The position numbers were made by a program, and so were the translations under genes. 64,000 nt of DNA, taken from NCBI GenBank assembly GCA_963989245.1, contig OZ022339.1:58715982-58779981 (forward strand), in the 5' to 3' direction. Below the pieces are notes generated by a model. That model saw only the letters and a list, made by a program, of their open reading frames with translations, made no database searches and was not told the DNA's origin. Of this stretch, positions 42,085-54,926 are shown one piece after another; within the stretch, counting starts at the first letter, position 1, and each line of letters opens with the position of its first letter. The DNA is from Nansenia antarctica (taxonomy: Eukaryota > Chordata > Actinopteri > Argentiniformes > Microstomatidae).

Positions 42085-43204
42085 CCTTGCCCAGAAAATA
42101 AGTGGGTTGATATTTCTAATATCAAAATAAATCCATTATGCTCATGTCACCGCGGAAATTGTACCGTCGTATCTGTCAGTAAATGCTTGGAGGAGCTACT
42201 AGCGGCACAATCTGTCTGCTCTGTGTCCTTCATACCAAATAACACGTGCTGCTGCATGAGGAGCTTCTTCCAAAAGTGGGGCCGAAGGAAGCCGAAGAAA
42301 TCCGATCTTGCTGTTGGTAAGTACAGGCTTGTGCACTTACTCTTGTGTATACGGTACATGTTTGTGCATGCACGATTGAATTTGGGCACTGTTTCATTCG
42401 AAGGTTTTTACAACCGAGCAAAGATATGCATGTGGAAATATCATTACACTCTTTTTAATATGTTGATCGCGTATTGTAAGATTTTACTTACATTAATCAA
42501 ATCTCATGCCATTGACAATAATGTTATTTCAGTAACCTTGTATGTAGCCAAACCCAAAGCAATTACATGTCTTCTTGATTTAGACAGGATCAACCATTGC
42601 AATCATTGGTATAACGACAAATACACCATTTACGTGTATTTCTTTCTTTTAAAAACACCCCAATTATGGTCACCAAAAACTGTTTGTTTTTCATCAATGA
42701 CCCTCTTCAAAAGCAAAACATGACACGGCACTGCTGACGCAACCGAGAAAGCATGGGTATGTTGATGCACAACCAATGAGCAAGGGGGTAAGATCGTATA
42801 CGAGGGGTGTCGGCTCCAAAACGGTGTTTTGATTGGATACGATGTTTTCCACGAAGCCGGTGGTACACGCCCCTGTCAACTGTCAAACGCTGTTACAGAA
42901 ATAGTGAGGTCGGGGGGGTACTGCTCATGGAGGTCGAATAAGTGTATTTCACGAGAGAGTGAAAGCTTACTAGGTATCTTGATAGCCAACACAAACGGAG
43001 AGACGAAGATAAAAGACAAGACATTGGCAAGTTCACTTCAGCGGCAACAGTTAGCGAGGACATTATCTGCGAGACACGACACTGGCCGAGCTCGCTAGTT
43101 ACCTACCTAAGGAAGGGAAATAAGGAATACAGATTCGGCATCAAAACGCAAAATAAGATAGCTGTTCGGCGAGATTATAGACCTCTAAACTCTGAAGAGC
43201 GGTG
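42085..43204. promoter_or_regulatory. Shared intergenic promoter region of slc25a47 and slc25a29 copy A
   Basis: This 1.1 kb lies between the divergent start codons of slc25a47 (minus) and slc25a29 copy A (plus), so it must hold both core promoters and 5' leaders. About 42720-42905 is conserved at 55715-55905 in front of copy B, including an ACCAATGA-type CCAAT motif near 42770. The roughly 300 bp next to the copy A ATG is mostly missing in front of copy B. A GTAAGT donor-like site follows purine-rich sequence near 42316 and could end a non-coding first exon. No TATA box is convincing. Promoter location is inferred from gene layout. Confidence 0.6.
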
Positions 43205-46200
43205 ATGGACTTTCTTGCTGGCTGCATTGGAGGTAAGTCAGAGATCATCAGCTAGCCAACCACTCTGGCTCTCACCTTGGTGACTGAGTTAGTAAGAGTG
43301 TCAAGCTCGTTGCCACTTGCACACACTTGCGATAGGCTACTGCAAAAAGGGTGTGGGATCCATTCCCTTTGAGTGGCTATATATACACGAATGAAAGCTT
43401 TATTAGCTTGCAAAATAGACATGCCACTAGTCTTGTCACCATCATGGCATTTCTATGATGCAATTCCATCCAGTTATTTCAACTGCATTTTTCTACGTAC
43501 CGCAGGTTGGCCCTTCACGCCGGGCGCATTCTCAACATTCTCGCAATGGAAATGAACAACACATGACATAATAATGTTGTGAACACTAGACAACGTAATG
43601 TGGCGTAGTGGGGTTACGTGATATCAAGATGTTAATACCTTAGTAGTAAACATATTGAAATGCATTGGCTAAAAGATGGAAGAGATAGGCCTCCCAATTT
43701 CACACCTTGAAGCATTATTGGGAGGTATGCCTTTTGTTGCAAGCCACCTGAATGGTTAACTATAGTATTGGCTAAACGATCTATCTGAGGAACCTGCCAT
43801 TTACTGCCCACTATACAATATTCTCCAATTTTAGCTTGTTAGATTTCTTTACCAGTAATCAGGCCACAATAATTGTGGATCAGTCTAAGACTGAGTCTTG
43901 CATGACAATTTGAGTTTGAGTGCTCTTCTGTTCTGTTGATAGCAAGAGGTCTCTTTATTTCAGGCGGTATTGATGATGTGGTTTTATTACAAGCTATCTA
44001 TCATTTATAGATCAATTAACAACCATGGAAGGTTAGTTATTCATATTTAATGACTTGGCTTTCAGAAGAGGAAGATAAGATTGTTCCCTTCCTACTAGCA
44101 CGCACAGAAAGGTGTTTTCCTACCACTTACAATATGATCCTCAATGTCCTCTGTGCACCCTGTTGGAAAATGGAAATAGAAAGCTTGCATGCATGTCCTG
44201 ACCTACTGGCGTTACACAACGCACAGGACGTACAACCTAAGATAGCTCTGCCGTAAAAAGGAGAGGCATCTGCGCACACACTCCCCTTCAAAGGCCAATC
44301 ACTCTCTTTCTTGTCACTGTTCTGCTACGGGGGTGTCATGTCGTACCACCCATGTGATGGCCCACCTGCTCAACGTCAGTTGACCTGACCAGACCTCAGA
44401 GGGCAAACATAGCATGGTATAGTGGGAGTGAGTCTCTATGAAGCAGAGCCATACCTACTGTATGAGAGCTGGCAAATTATCATCAGTGTTGGCACCAAAC
44501 ATTCAACAGCTGTGTTTGAACATTTGGAGCCAACTTTTACCCCACCAAAATTGTAAACCTTAAACCGAGTTTAGCCTACAGACTCAGAGTGATAACAAAT
44601 GCTGCTCATGAGCAGACGGTAATCAGATATTAGTCCTCCTGACTGCCGTGAAGGATAGAAGACAGCAATATACATTATGCAAACATTTCTCCAAGCTAAC
44701 CAGTCACCCAGCATTTGTAATAATTTACCATATAGAATAGTGCCTGCCACAAACACCAACAATGAGTCAAAATAGTAAAAAGTGCATTATAAGCTTTGGT
44801 CTGGACAGGGCAAGCACATGTCCCCCTGCTGTAGTTACTATAACACTTATCTAATGTCAAATGTGGGATATGTATTGCCTGCCCGTTGCCAAGGACACAA
44901 ATCATGGGAGTGTCCCGAGTGAGGTCACTGGAGATCGTCATCCTCTCATTATGCCCATTCACTTGTCCTAGCTTATGACTGGGGCTCTCTCCTGAGTGGC
45001 TGGCTTGGGCCAGTCCCCCTGTGACACACTGCAAGCGCTTAGATAGGATTATCCAGCAGTGTTATAGGCCTACCCAGAGAGGCAGAGACAGCCCAGAGTA
45101 GACATCCTGGTTGAGTTGTATAATTATAAAGGGTGCCATGTTGGCCATGTTGGCAGTGGCACCAAACATCACATTCCTGTGAGAATGCCAAATTGGAATG
45201 TTATTGTTATGGACCATTAGGTGCCAACATGGAGGCTAGTTTGTCTGACTCTGTAGTAGGGATGCACCGAAATGAAAATCCTTGGCCGAGGCCGAAGCCG
45301 AATTTAAGGAAACACTTGGCCGAATACCGAATACCGAATACCGAATGTGTATCGGCAGTTTTTAATTTGATCATTGCATAAACTAAATACATTTTGCTTT
45401 TTATTCATGCTTCTCAAAGAAAGAAATTGAGATTGAAAAAAAAGAACTTTTATATATAACTTATTATAACTAATTATCGTGGGATTTAATCTCTACTGCT
45501 TTCCAGGGTTCAAGTTAATGATATTCATGATTTGTCTCTACATAGGCTTCAGAAAGTATTTAGACCCCTTCACTTTTTTCACATTTTTGAATAGATTTGC
45601 CATCAATCCACACACAGTACCCCATAATCTAAGTAAAAACGTTTTTTAATGTTTGCAAATGTATTAAAATGTAAATACAGAAATACCTCATGTACATAAG
45701 TATTCAGACCCTTTGTCACTCTTAAAATTAGGTCAAATGCTAAATGTCTTCAACAAGTCATTCAACAAGTTGAATTGAGTCCACCTGAGTGTAAGGATAA
45801 TAGTTCATGTTATTTCAGAATGAATATCTTTTGTTTTTATAGTCTCTGGTTTGCATAGAAACCACCGCATGATACAGCTGCATGTCATAAACTCGTGTAG
45901 AACAGCTGGGAGTCTGAATATGTTTTCAACAAGGCAACAACTCTGCTTCTTCCGCTACGACTGCTAAGCTAACTAGCTAGATGAGTGTAAGGTTGCATTC
46001 GTAAAGTCGCTCTGAGAGCGCTGGAGCGCACACTGGGCCGACGTCATAGAGAAACCGAGTCATTTGATTGGACGAGAGGCATTCCACGAGTGCTGATCGG
46101 ATTTCCTGAGTGAATTTACGAACGCAGCCAGTTTTGAAAGCGCGTCGCCTCGCGCCGCGCGCCTGTTTAGAGTTATATTTAATTGTATTGCGTCATCAAA

Positions 46201-49200
46201 ACACGGCCACTATTCGGTGGTAAACATTCGGTGTTTTCACACATTCGGCCGAATACCGAATGTGCTTTATTTTGCGATATTCGGCCGAATACATTCGGTG
46301 GCCGAATGTTCGGTGCATCCCTACTCTGTAGGGATCATTGGCTCTGAGACAACCACTGTCAGGGTTCTAGGGATGGGGTTTCACTGTGCAGGCAGGGACT
46401 CATTAGGTTACATGGAAAGGCAAGAGTCAGAAGTAGGGTTGCAAAATCCCTGTAAACCATGGTAATTTACCAGTCATTTTGGGAGATGATCAGAAATTGT
46501 TCTTAGAAAACTCCTCTGCAGTGTAAAATGTATTTTATATAGGCCTACTATCTTTTCTCTGTGCTCGTCTTGTCTGAGTTACAAGATGGAGGAACATTTT
46601 GTTATGGAGAAACATGCAGTTTTAGTCAGATTGCTCGCTAACTAGCTAAAGTGGCTAAATCACCCCAGAGACAGATATGGAGGTTTTCAATCAGTTTTGA
46701 TACACAAGATGTACGTACATCCTCATGCACAATCTCAGAAATGTCTTATAATTGTTATTTTGCATTGAGTATTCTGAATTCAGTAGGCGGTGTAGACCAT
46801 TAAAGGAAAATCCAGATACAATTTCAGACGACGTATTGATAATTCCGGTAAACGACCAATTTTCAGAATGTTTCCAGGACAGTTTTGAAATTTACCAGGA
46901 ACATTTCCCATCCTTTGCCACCTTAGTCAGAAGGCCCAAACTGGCATCCAAGCATGCTACATAGGGCCTACCCTGAGCCTAAGTTAGGCTACATAACATT
47001 CAGAGAAGCTGAATGGGTTTCCCAGATGAGGCAGCCATGTCTAGAGTTACAGGTTGATGTTGTGTCAGAGCTTAAATATCCTTCTCAGATAAATCATAGT
47101 TGTTGTTTTTTTTATTGTATGATGATGGCTTCTGTGTGGGGAGACTTTTGAGACGTAAGATTTAGGACCAGGCTACATTAGTAAACAAAGATTTATTGAA
47201 GATAATAGGCAGCCATTTGTCGAGTTTACAGATAATTTAGCTAGTTGCAATACATTTTGAAGTAGCCTAAATCATACTGGTCATTGCAAAGTCAAATGTG
47301 TGTTTGTTTTGCTACTGGTATGTAGGCCTAGTAGGAACTTAGAACAAAGATATCATGTAATTTCCAAGAGGAAGCAGTAGGCCATATCACAATGGTAACT
47401 TTAACGTTGAAAATGAAAAGTTTCAGAAATCTACTCTCAGTACCAAATATTTCCTATTGTAAATAAATACCCCATTCCCTCTTTTCTCCTCCTTCTAGGT
47501 GCTGCCGGAGTTTTAGTTGGACACCCGTTTGACACAGTCAAGGTAGGTTTTGGGGGTTTTAAATTTTTATTCAGTTGCCAGTCTTAGTAGGCTTGTGTCA
47601 GATTAAACACAAACAATGATTATGTAATGTTCTGATAAGGGGTATGAATCCTTTTAGGATTAAATATCATGTAGCCTAGCCCTGCTTGCACATTTTTAGA
47701 GATGCTATTTGTAGCCTATAAATTGTTCAGATTGTACATGGATATTGGAGTTGTCCTTGTTACCTGTAACAGGGACTTTCTTCATTTTACAGAAAAAGTC
47801 TTACTGTGTTTGTAGATGAGTGATAAACTCCCTCTTCACAGCAATACACACAGTAGTAAGTACAGTTCAGGTCAATCCACCTGTCTCTGTGTCAGTTGTT
47901 GTTTGGTTGTGTTAAACCAGAACATTCATTGGAACCCTCCCCAGATCCCCACCAATGGATAAAAGCTTTAGTTAAAATTTGCTCATCCAGTCATGTCACA
48001 AAAGTCATGTCTGTACACGTCATTTATATATTTGTGTGTAATGTTAATGTACACAGTGGCCCCTCCCCATTGTTCCTGTGTTGCTATGCTTCTGTCAGGA
48101 TGTGAGGTGATGTGCTGGTCAGAAGGGAAGCTGATTGGACATCCAGGTTTTGCTCTGACCTTTGACCTTTGTCCTGTCTTTCTCTCGCAGGTGAGACTCC
48201 AGGTCCAGAATGTGGACAAGCCTCTATATCGTGGTACCTATCACTGTTTCCAGTCCATCGTACGGCAAGAATCAGTAAGTCCCTCCTCCATTGTTAACTC
48301 TGCATAGTCCGTTGACATCAACTCAACACAACCGTATTGTGGTCTGCTCTGCTTCTCGGTCTGGGTTATTTATGGAAGTAACCTCTCTGCTTTTGTGGAG
48401 TATTAATTAATTATTTAATGCAAACACTTTGCATTACTTGAGATATTAACAAACTGAACATTTTAAACAAAACACAAAACAAAAAGATTTATTTGGACAC
48501 GTTGGTTTTAGTTTCTTTTCGTAATTCTGCCTATGTCTTCTCATGCACCCTCCAATGTTGTCATTCTACCGATTCCGTTTGATATCCTGGCATAAGCTAC
48601 ATGGTAGGGTTCAGTTGAGGTCACTGTGTTCTGAAACTGGACCCGTGTCAGAAGATGTTCCTGGACTTCTGACGCAGTGGGATGCCGTTGTTGTGAGTCG
48701 TGCTGGAATACTCACTCTGCCAATAGGGGTTGGTGAAGTAATGGAAATGGGGGCATAGACTATTTGTTTTCATGTAGGTACTTCTTATGGATTTTCTTCT
48801 ATCCATACTGTAACTTCTAACAATCCACATGCATGGGTTTATGTTGCAAGCAGGCCTATTATGTGGCTCTCTCGATTCTTTTCAATACACAATATTATCC
48901 TAATATCTTAAATACAGAACTGTAGGTAGTCTACTGTATATAATCTGAAATTAAACCTCTCTTTCTCCCCCTCTCCCTCCCAGATGTTTGGCCTGTATAA
49001 AGGCATCGGCTCCCCTATGATGGGCCTAACCTTCATCAACGCCATAGTGTTTGGCGTGCAGGGCAACACCATGCGCTGGCTGGCCCACGACACCCCCATG
49101 AACCAGTTCCTGGCCGGGGCTGCGGCGGGGGCCATCCAGTGTGTTATCTGCTGCCCCATGGAGCTGGCCAAGACGCGCATGCAGATGCAGGGGATGGGGG

Positions 49201-49754
49201 AGAAGAAGTCCAAGAGGAAGCTGTACAAGAACTCCATGGACTGCCTCTACAGGATCTACAAGCGGGAGGGCCTGCTGGGGGTCAACCGCGGCATGGTCAC
49301 CACGCTGATCCGCGAGACGCCCGGCTTCGGAGTCTACTTCCTGGCCTATGACATCATGACACGCTCCCTGGGCTTCGAGCCTGATGACCCCTACATGATC
49401 CCCAAGCTGCTATTAGCTGGCGGGATGTCGGGCATTGCCTCTTGGCTGTCCACCTATCCCGTGGACGTGATCAAGTCCCGCCTCCAAGCTGACGGGGTGG
49501 GCGGGGTGTACCAGTACAGCAGCATTGCTGACTGCGTGAGGCAGAGTGTAAGGAAGGAGGGTCTGAGGGTGTTCACACGGGGCCTCACTTCCACCCTGCT
49601 CAGGGCCTTCCCTGTGAACGCTGCCACCTTCGCCACCGTCACGCTGGTGCTGCTGTACGCGAGAGGGGTGGAGGAGGGGCCCAAGGACTGTGAGTCAATG
49701 CCACCCGGCCAGCACACACAGCTACAGCAGCAGAGTCAGCCCTCCAATCTGTGA
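43205..49754 (+). CDS. slc25a29: Mitochondrial basic amino acid carrier SLC25A29, tandem copy A
   Basis: Coding exons: 43205-43232, 47499-47542, 48191-48274, 48984-49754, all with GT/AG junctions, giving 308 codons. Start ATG reads MDFLAGCIGG, the usual N-terminus of the family. Carrier signatures are PFDTVKVR, PMELAKTR and PVDVIKSR, followed by YKGIGSP, NRGMVTT and TRGLTST motifs. Strong matches to SLC25A29 include GSPMMGLTFINAIVFGVQGN and QFLAGAAAGAIQCVICCP. Known role: arginine/lysine (and weaker ornithine/histidine) transport across the mitochondrial inner membrane. The C-terminus is a Gln-rich tail of about 11 residues that copy B lacks. Intron 1 (4.3 kb) holds a hAT insertion absent from copy B. 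The likely 3' UTR or 3' flank is interrupted by a LINE at 51547-55020. Confidence 0.94.
45543..45790. mobile_element. Tc1-like terminal fragment nested in the hAT element
   Basis: GGCTTCAGAAAGTATTTAGA and following sequence (ACACAGTACCCCATAAT) match the usual end of fish Tc1-like elements. The other end is absent. Confidence 0.6.
45991..46129. mobile_element. Short MITE nested in the hAT element
   Basis: The left end GGTTGCATTCGTAAAGTC and the inverted right end GGCTGCGTTCGTAAATTC are about 83% alike; 139 bp; non-coding. Confidence 0.6.
46425..47010. other. Segment present in copy A intron 1 but not in copy B
   Basis: The flanks (GGTTACATGGAAAGG on the left, AATGGGTTTCCCAGATGAGG on the right) are adjacent in copy B near 57940-57965. 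It is therefore an insertion in A or a deletion in B. It begins GTAGGGTTGCAAAATCCC, but no clear TIR or target duplication is seen. Confidence 0.5.
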
Positions 49755-51208
49755 CTCATGTCTGGAGGTCTTTAATGCCATCGGAAGCACTCTGCTGTAG
49801 GGTGGGGTAGGGAAACCCATAGAATCTATGTGTAGCACAGTGGTTCTAAAGACTGGGAGAGTTGTTGCTAAAGACAAGGTTTTGTTTATGTTGGAATATG
49901 AATGTTAAGAATTGCTTGAGGTTTTGGAGCTCAGAAACCCCCTCATCTCAACTCCAACCTGTATGTCACCATGATGTTGTAGTGTGATCAGTCTCAACAG
50001 CCAGGTGGATCATAACTCTAAAACGTTTGGGAACCACTGCTCTGTACTGAGCCACATTATTGTCAGATAGGCTGACTGCTCATTCAATCTACATATGTAC
50101 TGTATATCTATAAAGATGCAGTGTGAATGCAGTTCTAAATATCATTTATTATGGGGGTTTATTTTGTATGATATTTAAAAGTAACCTTGTTTTTTTTGCC
50201 TTATTTTATTAACACTGATGTCAAAGCACTGGAAGATTAGACAAAGAAAGAAAATTGAATGTAGCAAGTGACATAGGTTGAACCCAAAGCTTGACTTATC
50301 TGTCGGACGCTCCTCTTCTATTTCCCAAACCAAAAAAAGCTGAGGTTAATGTTGTTATTGTTGGTTATGGAAATCACTTCCTGTTATACTCCTCTGTAAG
50401 TCTACTATTTTTAACCTGCTCTTGTAACTGACCCAATGTTTTTCAACACCGTTTTTCTTTTATATGCTATTTTAGCCTCTAAGCAGATTTATTGGAAGAG
50501 AATATTGACTAAAGCACTTGATGTTAGATTGTATTCAGCAAATATTGTTATCTACTGTAAACCTTATACTGTATCTGAGTGACATTTGATGGTTGAATGA
50601 AGTCCAGAATGTGACATTTTTAGTTCTGTTGTAGTTGGCCTCTCGTTGTGTTGTGTTTTCTGGATGGCATTCATGTTTTACGGACTACGGTAATGTAATG
50701 CTTTGCCCTTCATGTTTTACTGGTGAATACATTCATAGAATTGATTTTAAATAGCACTGTAAATATGGCAAATGTTAGAATGAAGATTGTTTATGTAGCT
50801 TCATGCAAGTTTAGTCAAGATTGGAACATAGGCTAATATATTTTTTGGGCCAGAATGTTATGGTTGTTGGGTGTGAACTGTCCTAATCGTGTCCCTTGAA
50901 CTGACAACCCGTTGGCTCCCCTCAGTATGCAGCCTTTAGTGTATCAGCCTGTTCTTCCCAGGTAGTCTACAGGATTGCCCTGGCGGTCAATGGGGCGGTT
51001 AGGCATAATTTTGCTGGTTTACAAGCAGCTGAAACTGTATTTGCACAGAACAGCAGATCGCTCTCCTATATGCATGGGATGATTTGTCTATTGTTTCAGT
51101 ATGAGAAGATTCATTTGGTATCTGTGGGTAACAGTACACCAGCATTATCAACATAGAATATATGTGTTACTGATTCAGTGCTCTTGCATTCCTCCACTTC
51201 AAAGGGAG

Positions 51209-51212
<4 letters not shown>

Positions 51213-51245
<33 letters not shown>
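51213..51245. repeat. (CA)n microsatellite
   Basis: About 16 ACAC units in the copy A 3' flank. Confidence 0.95.
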
Positions 51246-51246
<1 letters not shown>

Positions 51247-51874
51247 GGATTATCGGTAAAGGACAGGGAAACGGGGAAGTCACAAATCCACGGAATTTGT
51301 TGAATGTATTGCAAACATACTTTCACCTCTCCAACAACTGCACTCCGACTCAAGATCTATTTCCCTTCTATGCTGCTGCCCTGATGGAGGTTGAAAGGTG
51401 TCACATATAAACAAAAAACCCAGTAATCTCAGAAGGAATTCAAATCACGTTTAACCTCTTGTATCTTGTACTGTATGTATCAGTTATGCCATGAGTAGGA
51501 TGTTTTATTATCAACTGAAGATAAGCTCTACCTCAGATTGTTATGAATGAATGGTCTTTATTGTCATTGCTATAGTACAGGTACCAAACAACGAAATTTG
51601 GGAGGGGTGGCTCCCCTGGTGCTAGGAAAGAAAAAAAAAAAGAAGGGAAAGGAGCTGGTTTACATAAATAAAGGCTATGTACACTATCCACTATACTATA
51701 CTGTACAGATAAGACGACTAGGGTTGTCATATTGCACATAGTGTTATTGCACATTCATTTTAAGTGTCGCAGTTTGCAGGCTTGAAATGTACACATTTGT
51801 GCCTCAGCACTACACCTGATTTTTTCAATCCAGCAGCTGCCATCAATCCGTCCAGACTTTCCAGGGCCCAGAAC

Positions 51875-53513
51875 CTAGGTCTTTGCTGTGTTCAGGGCCT
51901 GGATGGCCCTGGGGTAGAAGCTGAGCTTCAGTCTGTTTGTCCTTGCGGCCATGGTCCTGTACCGCCTTTTCGAGGGCAGCCGGGCAAAGTGTTCGTACCC
52001 AGGGTGGGTTGGGTCTCTGGAGATCTTGGAGGCCTTCCTGAGACAGCGTGTGTTGTACAGCTCTTCCAGAGAGGGGAGGGGGGCGCCGGTGATCTTCTGG
52101 GCTGTTCTCACGACTCTCTGTAGCGCATTTCTCTCCGCGGTTGTGCAGCTGGAGAACCAGTTGCAGATGCCGTAGGTGAGGATGCTCTCCACTACGCCGC
52201 GGTAGAAGGCCACCAGTATCTCCTGCTTGTTGTGTTCCTTCCTGAGGACTCTCAGGAAGTAGAGCCGCTGTTGTGCCTTCTTGATGGTGGCTGCTGTGTT
52301 GTTCTTCCAGGACAGGCCATCCTGTATGTGCACCCCCAGGAATCGGAGGGTTGAGACTCTCTCCACGCTCTCTCCGTCGATGAGCAGGGGCTGGATCTCA
52401 GATTTTTTCCTCCTGAAGTCCACGATGATTTCCTGGGTCTTTGACTTGTTCAGCAGCAGGTTGTTAACCTTGCACAGCTTGCTCAGCTGCTCTACCTCAT
52501 CCCTGTACGCCGCCTCGTCCCCCCCCGAGATGCAGCCCACCACGGTGGTGTCGTCTGCAAACTTTACGATGGAGTTGCTGGGGTGGACGGGGGTGAAGTC
52601 GTAGGTGTAGAGGTTGTAGAGGATGGGGCTTAGCACGCAGCCCTGGGGGGACCCAGTGCTGAGTCTGAGGGCTGTGGAGGTGTGGGAGCCCACCCGCACC
52701 CTCTGGGGGCGGTCGGACAGGATGTCCTTGATCCATGCACATATAGAGTGTGATAGTCCCAGGTCTAGTAGTTTGGTCACTAGCCTGTCTGGAAGGATGG
52801 TGTTGAAGGCAGAGCTGAAGTCCACAAAGAGCAGTCTCGCGTAGCTGTTTCCCCTCTCCAGGTGGGATAGAGTGGCGTGGAGAGTCATCGCGATGGCGTC
52901 CTCTGTGGACCTGTGGGCTCTGTAGGCGAACTGGTATGGATCCAGGTTGGGCGGGAGGTGTGTGAGTATGTGGGCCCGGACTAGTTTCTCGAAGCACTTC
53001 ATGATGATTGGTGTGAGTGCCACCGGGCGGTAGTCGTTTAGGCATCTCACCGTGCTTTTCTTCGGGACTGGGATGATAGTTGAGGTTTTCAGGCAGGGTG
53101 GGATGGTGGCCTGGGACAGGGACTGGTTGAAGATGTTGGTGAAAACCCCGGCCAGCTGGTCGGCGCAGTCCCTCAGCACCCGTCCCAGGACGCCATCCGG
53201 CCCAGAGGCTTTCCTGGGGTCCACCGCCTTCAGCACGCGTCTCACTTCATGCTCTGTGAGGGTGAGGCTGCTGAGAGCTGGAGAGAGTGGTGTTTGTGTT
53301 GTGGTTACCTCCGTTCGCCCCTCGTCGAACCGGGCGTAGAAGGAGTTCAGCTTTTCCGCCAGCAGGGGGTCGTCCTCTGCGGCTGTGAGCCTGTTGGCTC
53401 TGAAGTTTGTCATGTGCTGAACCCCCTGCCACATCCGCCTGGAGTCGTTGCTCAGGAAGCATTCCTCAATCTTCTCTCTGTGGTCTGCCTTGGCCTCTCG
53501 GATGCCGCGCTTT
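51875..53513 (-). pseudogene. LINE reverse transcriptase ORF, copy 2
   Basis: The open frame from the insertion point to the stop has all RT motifs intact: KASGPDGV, LNDYRPVALTPI, FVDFSSAFNTI, STGSPQGCVLSP, FADDTTVVG, FLGVHIQDGLSWK. Its 5' part continues at 54567 beyond LINE copy 3, so the gene is split, not decayed. Confidence 0.85.
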
Positions 53514-53514
53514 A

Positions 53515-54566
53515 TGAATGAATGAATGAATGGACTTTATTGTCATTGCTACAGTACAGGTACCAAACAACGAAATTTAGGAGGGGTGGCTCCCCTGGTG
53601 TTAGGAAAGGAAAAAAAAAAAAAAAAAACTTTTAAAAAAAATCACAAGAAGGGAAGGAGCTGGTTTACATAAATAAAGGCTATCTACACTATCCACTGTA
53701 CTATACTGTACAGATAGACGACTAGGGTTGTCATATTGCACAATAGTATTGTTTCACATTTATTTAAAGTGTCACAGTTTGCAGGCTTGAAATGTACATG
53801 TTTGTGCCTCAGCACTACACCTGATTTTTTCAGTCCAGCAGCTGCCATCAATCCGTCCAGACTGTCCAGGGCCCAGAACTTAGGTCTTTGCTGTGTTCAG
53901 GGCCTGGACGGCCCTGTGGTAGAAGCTGTTCTTCAGTCTGTTTGTCCTTGCGGCCAGGGTCCTGAACCGCCTTTTCGAGGGCAGCCTGGTAAAGTGTTCG
54001 TACCCAGGGTGGGTCGGGTCCCTGGAGATCTTGGAGGCCTTCCTGAGACAGCGTGTGTTGTACAGCTCTTCCAGAGAGGGGAGGGGGGCGCCGGTGATCT
54101 TCTGTGCTGTTCTCACGACTCTCTGTAGCGCATTTCTCTCCGCTGTTGTGCAGCTGGAGAACCAGTTGCAGATGCCGTAGGTGAGGATGCTCTCCACTGC
54201 GCCGCGGTAGAAGGTCACCAGTATCTCCTGCTTGCTGTGTTCCTTCCTGAGGACTCTCAGGGTGTATAGCCGCTGTTGTGCCCTCTTGATGGTGGCTTTT
54301 GTGTTGTCCTTCCAGGTCAGGTCATCCCGCATGTGCATCCCCAGGAATCGGAGGGTTGAGACTCTCTCCACGCTCTCTCCGTCGATGAGCAGGGGCTGGA
54401 TCTCAGACTTTTTCCTCCTGAAGTCTACGATGATTTCCTGGGTCTTTGACTTGTTCAGCAGCAGGTTGTTAACCTTGCACAGCTTGCTCAGTTGCTCTAC
54501 CTCATCCCTGTACGCCGCCTTGTCCCCCCCCGAGATGCATCCCACCACGGTGGTGTCGTCTGCAAA
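53515..54566 (-). mobile_element. CR1/L2/Rex1-group LINE, copy 3, inserted in copy 2
   Basis: Same orientation as its host, with a (TGAA)n tail at 53515-53530. It is 5'-truncated within the FADD region, and CTTTA is present on both sides (53510-53514 and 54567-54571). It is about 1 kb long and covers only the end of the RT. Confidence 0.85.
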
Positions 54567-54926
54567 CTTTAGGTTAGTCCTGGTGGTGCTGTACAGCAGT
54601 GTGCCCTTCCCTGCGAAGAAGGCGTTGTCCCTCTCATTGATCAGTTTTTGGACCTTCCCAGTCATCCATGGCTTCGTGTTGGGGTAGACCCGGACCCGTT
54701 TGTCCACGGTGACTGAGTTGGTGCAGTTCACTATGTGGTTCAGAACCGACGACGTGAACTGTTCCAGGTCCTCATGCTCATATTCCTGCCATGAGGTGTC
54801 ATTTAGGCAGATCTGCAGTGGAGCGGACCCTTCTGGCCAGGTTCTGACAGTCTTAGTGGTGATGGGAGCACTTTTCCTCATGGTAGTGTAGGCTGGGATC
54901 AGGAGGATTGACACATGGTCAGACAT
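53880..54926 (-). pseudogene. Chimeric in-frame LINE ORF made by nested insertion
   Basis: A 348-codon frame whose first roughly 120 codons come from host LINE copy 2 (MSDHVSILLIPAY ... TRTNLK) and whose rest comes from LINE copy 3 (FADDTTVVGC ... QALNTAKT). The fusion falls near 54567-54571 and is in frame. The central RT region, including the FVDFSSAF Asp, is absent, so it should not be an active polymerase. Confidence 0.8.

Larger units (their letters stand above)
45257..46323. mobile_element. hAT-like element in slc25a29 copy A intron 1
   Basis: TIRs TAGGGATGCACCGAA and TTCGGTGCATCCCTA; 8-bp duplication CTCTGTAG (45249-45256 and 46324-46331). Subterminal GGCCGAA/CCGAAT repeats lie at both ends. 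The same intron in copy B (57856-57863) has a single CTCTGTAG with no insert. No transposase is present. A Tc1 fragment and a MITE lie inside. Confidence 0.9.

Noticed and set aside
42187..42723. 178-codon plus-strand frame upstream of slc25a29
   Set aside because: No ATG start, no domain, and it lies in the promoter region between divergent genes.
48908..49237. Minus-strand frame across the last exon of slc25a29
   Set aside because: Antisense shadow of a conserved carrier exon; the same shadow appears over copy B.
52497..53045. 182-codon Pro/His/Arg-rich minus-strand frame and similar frames at 9333-9578
   Set aside because: They are shadow frames of the GC-rich LINE reverse-transcriptase ORF.
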